Source of the DNA: Deltaproteobacteria bacterium | GTDB lineage: Bacteria; Desulfobacterota; Binatia; UBA9968 | Reading direction: 5' to 3' | Length of the DNA: 10,561 nucleotides | Assembly (NCBI GenBank): GCA_016844625.1 | Contig: JAERMN010000235.1 | Coordinates: 1 to 10,561 of the forward strand | Part shown: positions 6,586 through 10,561 of the stretch, piece after piece | How positions within the stretch are numbered: the first letter of the stretch is position 1 | Layout of the letters: the number at the start of each line of letters is the position of its first letter | Made by a program: the position numbers and the translations under genes | Notes under the pieces: generated by a model | The model's database searches: none | The model's input: the letters and a program-made list of their open reading frames with translations, nothing else | Told to the model about the DNA's origin: nothing

Positions 6586-6611
6586 CTTCCGGTGTAAAAA
6601 CACTGTAGAAG
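6586..6611 (-). terminator. Possible terminator-like hairpin after the rescue-factor gene
   Basis: Immediately beyond the stop codon of the minus-strand gene ending at 6615, CTTC..GGTGT pairs with ACACT..GAAG around AAAA (one G-T pair and a small bulge). There is no T-run on the minus strand after it, so intrinsic termination is uncertain. Confidence 0.3.
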
Positions 6612-6614
6612 ATC

Positions 6615-7040
6615 TTAGTCGGAGTAAGAGTCAGGTCGCACACCAGCGCGCCGCTGCTTCTTTTCCCCGTGGCGCTGCTTGTCATCGAGCATGCGCAGTT
6701 TGGCGCGCCGCGAACGCTTTCTTTTCTGGCGCCGGATCTTTTCGATTCTTTGCTCTTCCGCGGCGAGGGTTCCGCGCATCTTCGCTTCGATCTTATCCAG
6801 TAAGACTCTGCGCGCAAGAAATCGATTGAGCGCCTGCGAGCGCTCCTGCTGACACTTCACCCGGATACCGCTGGGCCGATGTTGAAGCAGCACGCAGGAT
6901 GAAACCTTGTTGACGTTCTGGCCGCCAGCGCCGGAGGAGCGGACAAACTGCTCGTCAATATCTTGTTCACGCACTCCGAGAGCGTGCATACGCTCCGAGA
7001 GTTGTTTCGCTTTGTCGGATGAAACGGGAAACGAGGCCAT
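6615..7040 (-). CDS. GGQ peptidyl-tRNA hydrolase, ribosome-rescue factor (RF-1 domain, MTRFR/ArfB-like)
   Basis: The 141-residue protein is a codon-independent release-factor relative. QFVRSSGAGGQNVNK (residues 31-45) contains the GGQ motif at 39-41, which hydrolyses peptidyl-tRNA in the ribosomal peptidyl-transferase centre. The rest of the RF-1 domain (CVLLQHRPSGIRVKCQQERSQ... to about residue 85) follows. The tail is strongly basic (KIRRQKRKRSRRAK and further to about 131), as in rescue factors that place a charged tail in the empty mRNA channel. Codon-recognition domains of RF1/RF2 are absent. The segment EQFVRSSGAGGQ...CVLLQHRPSGI...VKC resembles mitochondrial MTRFR (C12orf65) more than E. 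coli ArfB, by recall. The protein probably frees stalled 50S or 70S ribosomes. The ATG at 7038-7040 is the only good start; the ribosome site is weak. Confidence 0.88.
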   Translation of the reverse strand: MASFPVSSDKAKQLSERMHALGVREQDIDEQFVRSSGAGGQNVNKVSSCVLLQHRPSGIRVKCQQERSQALNRFLARRVLLDKIEAKMRGTLAAEEQRIEKIRRQKRKRSRRAKLRMLDDKQRHGEKKQRRAGVRPDSYSD

Positions 7041-7047
7041 CTTTGAT

Positions 7048-7063
7048 CTTTACCACAGAGAGG
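7048..7063. repeat. Possible half-arm relic of the ACCACAGAGG-type palindrome
   Basis: The words TTTACCACAGAGAGGC resemble the left arm of the larger palindrome at 7557-7642, with no matching right arm nearby. The match is short and could be chance. No gene is seen in the rest of 7041-7290. Confidence 0.25.
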
Positions 7064-7290
7064 CGAGCTAAGACAGGAAGAACAAACGGCACGGTTCGGG
7101 CAGCGCAGCGCTCCGCTGACGACGTGATGCTCGCCGGGCCATGGATCTAAAAGGCAGACTTCTACGACCCGACTTTTTTCGACGGTCAGCTCAATTAACC
7201 TGAGCGCTGAAACCACTCACGCTGATGGGTTGTCGTCTTAAGTTGCTCGGCAGCCCTCGATACTTGCAATTTCGATGGTGAACTCGCGGA

Positions 7291-7428
7291 CTATTAAACG
7301 AAGCCATTTCGCGGGCGAGGATTTAACCCCGCCGCCAATTGAAATAATTGCAAAGGGGATGCTCGCCCCCTTTGGAAACCCCATAATACTGTGCCCGCCT
7401 CAAGAGGCGGGGTTAACATAGAATACAC
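7291..7428 (+). repeat. Three-hairpin repeat, copy R4 (with inserted mini-hairpin)
   Basis: Hairpin 1 is GGCGAGG (7314-7320), loop ATTTAA, CCCCGCC (7327-7333), with one A-C mismatch. Between hairpins 1 and 2 this copy alone has extra bases forming CAATT (7336-7340) / AATTG (7346-7350). Hairpin 2 is CAAAGGGG (7351-7358) with CCCCTTTG (7367-7374). Hairpin 3, CCCGCCT (7394-7400), CAAG, AGGCGGG (7405-7411), is identical to that of R2. It lies in the spacer between the rescue-factor gene and the ACT-domain gene. Confidence 0.83.
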
Positions 7429-7556
7429 TGCAACCCGACCGAGGCCAGCGGGGTCCGAGTGCCCTGGCATTGCGCGCCTTCCCGTGGCGCGGGATGCTCA
7501 CCAGCAAGCATCCGACTCGCCAGTTGGGCCCTTCTGGGTTTCCTGTGCAAGCGTAT

Positions 7557-7642
7557 TCACCACCGAGGCACAGAGTGCGCAGAGTTCGGATAATTTCTTA
7601 TCAAAAACTCTTTACTCCGCGCCCTCCGCGCCTCCGCGGTGA
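7557..7642. repeat. Long imperfect palindrome (29-bp arms), MITE-like
   Basis: The left arm 7557-7585 begins TCACCACCGAGGC and ends GCGCAGAGT. The right arm, read in reverse complement over 7614-7642, begins TCACCGCGGAGGC and ends GCGCGGAGT. The arms agree at 23 of 29 positions, separated by a 28-base loop. Palindromes built from ACCACxGAGGCACxGAG words are familiar from many environmental bacterial genomes (recall, not search). It sits just downstream of the ACT-domain gene. The neighbouring 7429-7556 shows no gene. Confidence 0.65.
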
Positions 7643-7663
7643 GTCCACGCACCTGAAGAACCT

Positions 7664-8092
7664 TTACTTGAGCGCTTTCCTCAAGATGCTGACCGCGCTG
7701 TCCGCGTCCGCGGCGCTGTCGAAAGCCAAGTAACTTACAGCGCGCCGCCCGAGCGCCGCCGCCGAAAGACCGCGCAAGTTGATCCCCGCGGCGGCGATGG
7801 CTTTGGTCATTTTCGCGCCAAGTCCCGCTTTGTCGGGGCCTTCAACCCGCACCGAATGGAGGCTACCCGTGGAGGCGAGGCCTGTCCCTTGGGCCGCGCC
7901 TTTCTGTTTTGCTCCTTTGATTGGAGTGACGAAAACTACCCCTGTGCCGGGTTTATCGGCGGCGCGGCGGGCAATTAAAAACTCAAGATTTGCGCCGGCA
8001 TTACTTAAGGATTCTATCTTCTCGGCCAGCCCTCCTGGACGATCGGCGATTTCGCCTGCCCAAACGTCGACTTTTTTCACGCTATACGCCAT
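7664..8092 (-). CDS. Tandem ACT-domain protein
   Basis: The 142-residue protein consists of two ACT folds. The first spans about residues 6-58 and has DRPGGLAEKIESLSNAGANLEFL. The second spans about 78-140 and has VEGPDKAGLGAKMTKAIAAAGINLRGLS. The DxPG/DKAG turn followed by a helix and G.N/I-N-L is the usual amino-acid-binding element of ACT domains. There is no catalytic or DNA-binding domain, so it is likely a ligand sensor or partner subunit. The Gly/Lys-rich linker (59-75) may be flexible. The ATG at 8090-8092 follows a near-perfect AAGGAGGAG ribosome site, suggesting strong translation. It is 135 bases downstream of the amidohydrolase on the same strand. Which ligand it binds, and which enzyme it regulates, cannot be told from this window. 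Confidence 0.82.
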   Translation of the reverse strand: MAYSVKKVDVWAGEIADRPGGLAEKIESLSNAGANLEFLIARRAADKPGTGVVFVTPIKGAKQKGAAQGTGLASTGSLHSVRVEGPDKAGLGAKMTKAIAAAGINLRGLSAAALGRRAVSYLAFDSAADADSAVSILRKALK

Positions 8093-8137
8093 GGTCGCTC
8101 CTCCTTACGGTTTGAACTGAGACATCAAGAGGGTGGT

Positions 8138-8168
8138 AGTATATTCGTGTGCCGGTCGTCAAGCGCAA
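8138..8168 (-). promoter_or_regulatory. Weak promoter candidate for the ACT-domain gene
   Basis: On the minus strand TATACT (8138-8143) is a good -10 match. The possible -35 elements are badly spaced: TTGACG at 8157-8162 leaves 13 bases, and TTGCGC at 8163-8168 leaves 19. The position, about 45 bases before the ATG, is sensible. Confidence 0.25.
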
Positions 8169-8187
8169 TCCGTAGCCCTGTTGGTCC

Positions 8188-8224
8188 CTAACTCTGTTAG
8201 CTCACGACTCGAGGTTCGTACCTC
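8188..8224. repeat. Two small hairpins after the amidohydrolase gene
   Basis: CTAAC-TCT-GTTAG (8188-8200) and GAGGT-TCGT-ACCTC (8211-8224) lie between the amidohydrolase stop codon and the ACT-domain gene. The second begins four bases after the stop. Neither is followed by a T-run, so a role in 3'-end protection or termination is only a guess. Confidence 0.3.
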
Positions 8225-8227
8225 ACA

Positions 8228-9319
8228 TTAAATTCCATAAAGCCGCTTCGGGTTTTCCGAGAGAATTTTTCGCTTCACTTCCGCACTGAGATCCTTCATC
8301 GCCTTGAATCTGGCGATGGCGTTGAGCTCACTTGAAGTATCGCCGTGGCCGTAGTCGGTGCCGATAACGAGATTGTCCTCGCTCGCATAGGAGATGATGT
8401 ATGGAAAGTCGTCGTCGGTCTGAGTCGAGACGTAGATGTTGTATTCACGCAAGCAGTCTTTCGAAATCGGATGGGCGCTGCCGAGCGAGCGACGGATCGC
8501 TTCGTGGATTACCCACGGCACCCACTGACTCGACACTTCGATGAAGCCCCAGCGCAGCTTGGAAAACACCCGCGGGATCTCGCTCATGATCAGCGCGTAG
8601 CATGACGTCACCGTCGGCACTCTGAACGTCGAGAAGCCGCCGCCGGCTTCATTAGTCATCAACTTGAATAGCTCCGGACTGCCATTGCCGAGATGGACTG
8701 TGATTGGCATATCGAGGCTTTGGGCTGCTTCGTAAATAGGGTAATAGAACGGGTCGGTCATCATCCGTTCTCGCTCGAACGGCCGCATGCAAACGCCGAC
8801 GGCGCCATGCTCTTTGGCGAAACGAATTTGCGGCGCGGCTTCTTTCGGGCTCAAAGCCGGCACCACGCAGGTCCAGCGCAGACGATTGGCGCCGAGCTTC
8901 CAGACATCGGCGAGCCAACGATTCCACGCCCAGCTAAGCGCGATCTCCGCATCCGGCCGGCTGGTGAGCGGCGTGATCCAGAGCGAATTGAACATGACCT
9001 GGACGTCGATGCCGAGCTCGTCCATATGGCGCAAACGCTGCGACACATCGGAAAGCTCGCGCGCCTCGACCGGCGTGGCGACTTCGCGGCCGAATCGTTT
9101 CAGATGGTGTGCCGACTGCTTTTCATCGGGCGAAGGAAACTTACTGCCCAGGTTCTCGCCGTCGAGCATCCAGAACTTGCGCTCGGGATTATCCGGCGAA
9201 ACCATCAAGGTCGGGCGATATTTTTGATCGGAAGCATCGAGATAATCCCACACCCGCTCGGTCTCGACGACATGGGCATCGGCATCGATCACATCGGTTT
9301 TCAATTCTAGCGTCGACAT
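8228..9319 (-). CDS. Amidohydrolase family 2 metal-dependent hydrolase or decarboxylase
   Basis: The 363-residue protein has the TIM-barrel plan of amidohydrolase-2 enzymes (the ACMSD/uracil-like decarboxylase group). IDADAHVVE at residues 11-19 supplies the D14-x-H16 metal ligands. PITVHLGNG places His209 on a later strand. VIGTDYGHGD has Asp322, the usual barrel-end acid. The C-terminus ILSENPKRLYGI is the typical family ending. Members hydrolyse or decarboxylate ring acids and amides; the substrate here is not predictable. The ATG at 9317-9319 was preferred to the TTG at 9331 because GGAG lies six bases before it and the TTG overlaps that ribosome site. It is divergent from the AbrB-type gene with a 190-base shared spacer. 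Confidence 0.88.
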   Translation of the reverse strand: MSTLELKTDVIDADAHVVETERVWDYLDASDQKYRPTLMVSPDNPERKFWMLDGENLGSKFPSPDEKQSAHHLKRFGREVATPVEARELSDVSQRLRHMDELGIDVQVMFNSLWITPLTSRPDAEIALSWAWNRWLADVWKLGANRLRWTCVVPALSPKEAAPQIRFAKEHGAVGVCMRPFERERMMTDPFYYPIYEAAQSLDMPITVHLGNGSPELFKLMTNEAGGGFSTFRVPTVTSCYALIMSEIPRVFSKLRWGFIEVSSQWVPWVIHEAIRRSLGSAHPISKDCLREYNIYVSTQTDDDFPYIISYASEDNLVIGTDYGHGDTSSELNAIARFKAMKDLSAEVKRKILSENPKRLYGI

Positions 9320-9509
9320 AAAAGTCTCCAATTGATTTACCCTTACCCGACCTAGAGTTCTCTGTCCAACGGTGTGACATCGAGAAGAGAAAGTTCGAAT
9401 TTTCTGGTAGCGCCTGTCGTATTCGCGCCAGGCAAACGCTATAACACTGTGCGGCCCATCTCGCGTTCTTTTGCAGCAAAGTCAGGCGACCGAAAGCCAC
9501 TCTTGCCAC

Positions 9510-10561
9510 ATGAATGAATTTGCCAGCTTCCGGCGCCACCTGCCGGGAATTTTGAAAACCCTCGCCGTCGGCATCCCGGCGGGTTTTTTCTTCGCTTGGC
9601 TGCACACGCCGATTCCATGGATGATCGGCCCGATGATCGCTGTGGCGGCGGTCAATTTACTCGGCGTGCGCATGCATTCGCCGCCTTACGCGCGGCAACT
9701 TGGTCAAGTGATTATCGGCTCAGGCGTATCACTTTACTTCACGCCGCCGGTGGTGGTGGCGCTGGTGGGGAACTTGCCAGCGATCTTGGCGGCCACCCTA
9801 TCGGTCTTTGTCGTGGGAATCCTCGGTGCACTGACGTTGAGCCGCGCCTCCGGCGTCGATGCCAAGTCGACCTTTTTCGCTTCGATCCCCGGCGGCGCCA
9901 TGGCGATGGCCGTGCTGGCCCATCGCTACGGCGCGCAGATGTCGCCGGTGGCGGTGGCGCATAGTCTGCGCGTTGCCGTCGTCGTGATCGTCATCCCGTT
10001 TGCCTTGACCTACGGCGGCTTTCCACTCGAAGCAGCAGCGTACAAGCCCAGCGCGCCGCTCGACCCGGCCGTGCTCGCTCTGTGGCTAGCAGTCGGCTGC
10101 GTCTTAGGCGAGATTTCCGAAAGATTCCACTTTCAAAACGGCTGTTTACTGACGCCGATCTTTTTTGGCGCCGCACTGTCGATGAATGGCGTGCAATTAT
10201 CCGCCGTACCCCATTGGCTCACCGACTTGGCTCAGCTGTTGTTCGGCCTGGTGCTCGGCGCGCGCTACGAGCGTGATTTCTTCGCGCGCCACAAATTTTT
10301 TGTCCCCTTTGCGCTGCTCAATTCCTTCTTCATTCTCGTCGTCTCCGCCGTGGCGGGCGCGGCGCTCGCTTGGCTCTTTGGTTTACCGGTCGCGACGATG
10401 ATCATCGCCACCTCACCGGGCGGCTTGGCGGAAATGACCATCACCGCCCAGGCCCTTCAAATCAGCGTGCCACTGGTGGTCGCTTTCCACCTATTCCGCG
10501 TCGTCGTCGTAAACATGGGCACGCAATATCTCTATATGAGCACCGCGTGGCTGTGGCGTGG
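9510..10561 (+). CDS. AbrB-family integral membrane protein, 3' end beyond the window
   Basis: The frame runs open from the ATG at 9510 to the right edge with 350 codons and no stop, close to the usual family length, so only a little is missing. The protein is almost entirely hydrophobic spans, with perhaps ten helices. It shows the internal duplication of the AbrB family (PF05145): SIPGGAMAM (residues 125-133) in the first half and TSPGGLAEM (301-309) in the second, each followed by a conserved H(S/L).R.V/F..V.V helix (about 151-160 and 327-335). Members are often labelled 'ammonia monooxygenase' in databases; that name is misleading, because no such enzyme chemistry is shown. A transport role is inferred. 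There is no strong ribosome site before the ATG. It is divergent from the amidohydrolase, so shared regulation is possible. Confidence 0.85.
   Translation, partial: MNEFASFRRHLPGILKTLAVGIPAGFFFAWLHTPIPWMIGPMIAVAAVNLLGVRMHSPPYARQLGQVIIGSGVSLYFTPPVVVALVGNLPAILAATLSVFVVGILGALTLSRASGVDAKSTFFASIPGGAMAMAVLAHRYGAQMSPVAVAHSLRVAVVVIVIPFALTYGGFPLEAAAYKPSAPLDPAVLALWLAVGCVLGEISERFHFQNGCLLTPIFFGAALSMNGVQLSAVPHWLTDLAQLLFGLVLGARYERDFFARHKFFVPFALLNSFFILVVSAVAGAALAWLFGLPVATMIIATSPGGLAEMTITAQALQISVPLVVAFHLFRVVVVNMGTQYLYMSTAWLWR

Noticed and set aside
7165..7206. Run of six T's followed by a GCTCA/TGAGC inverted repeat as a terminator
   Set aside because: The T-run precedes the stem on the plus strand and is an A-run after the stem on the minus strand, so it is the wrong arrangement for either direction.
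2138..7428. CRISPR array reading of the repeated GC-rich blocks
   Set aside because: The copies are far apart, about 100-130 bp long with internal hairpins, and lack regular spacers or cas genes.
8693..9310. 205-residue plus-strand frame opposite the amidohydrolase
   Set aside because: It is antisense to a gene with metal ligands and a typical family C-terminus.
9412..9445. TATAAC at 9440-9445 as a -10 for the AbrB-type gene
   Set aside because: No acceptable -35 lies 16-18 bases upstream; too weak to list as a promoter.

Overview
This window looks like a chromosomal segment from an uncultured, moderately GC-rich, Gram-negative bacterium. The gene set is a nitronate monooxygenase, an orphan iron-type periplasmic binding protein, an ACT-domain protein, an amidohydrolase-2 enzyme and an AbrB-type membrane protein. 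Many dispersed palindromic repeats lie between them. Both traits recall environmental 'deltaproteobacterial', Binatota-like, Tectomicrobia-like or Rokubacteria-like genomes. That placement is inference; no rRNA or marker gene is present to test it.

Layout, left to right. Positions 1-644 (+) hold the 3' part of a class I glutamine amidotransferase. Positions 645-1770 hold no large gene, but the minus strand carries two copies of one small unit: a 43-residue single-span membrane protein (684-815 and 1507-1638), each preceded by a leader of about 128 bases with matching sequence boxes. I regard this pair as the most novel coding feature. After an unrecognised spacer come a minus-strand nitronate monooxygenase (2390-3367) and a membrane-anchored SGNH hydrolase (3510-4763). 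A repeat-filled divergent spacer separates the latter from a secreted solute-binding protein (5141-6271, +). Positions 6272-6614 are a short graveyard of degenerate palindromes. Next come a small GGQ ribosome-rescue factor (6615-7040, -), another repeat-rich spacer (7041-7663), a tandem ACT-domain protein (7664-8092, -), an amidohydrolase (8228-9319, -) and, divergent from it, an AbrB-family membrane protein (9510 to the right edge, +).

Four copies of a family of roughly 100-130 bp, built from three consecutive hairpins, lie at about 2138-2258, 4793-4917, 4919-5019 and 7291-7428. All four point the same way and sit strictly between genes. The stem sequences of hairpins 1 and 3 differ between copies but mostly remain paired, while hairpin 2 and the loop of hairpin 3 are nearly constant. 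This suggests a structured mobile or REP/MITE-like element.

The larger genes do not form an obvious pathway or operon; most have their own ribosome binding site and spacing of more than 100 bases. The likely housekeeping or catabolic roles (nitronate oxidation, amidohydrolase chemistry, solute capture, ribosome rescue) are independent of one another as far as the sequence shows.
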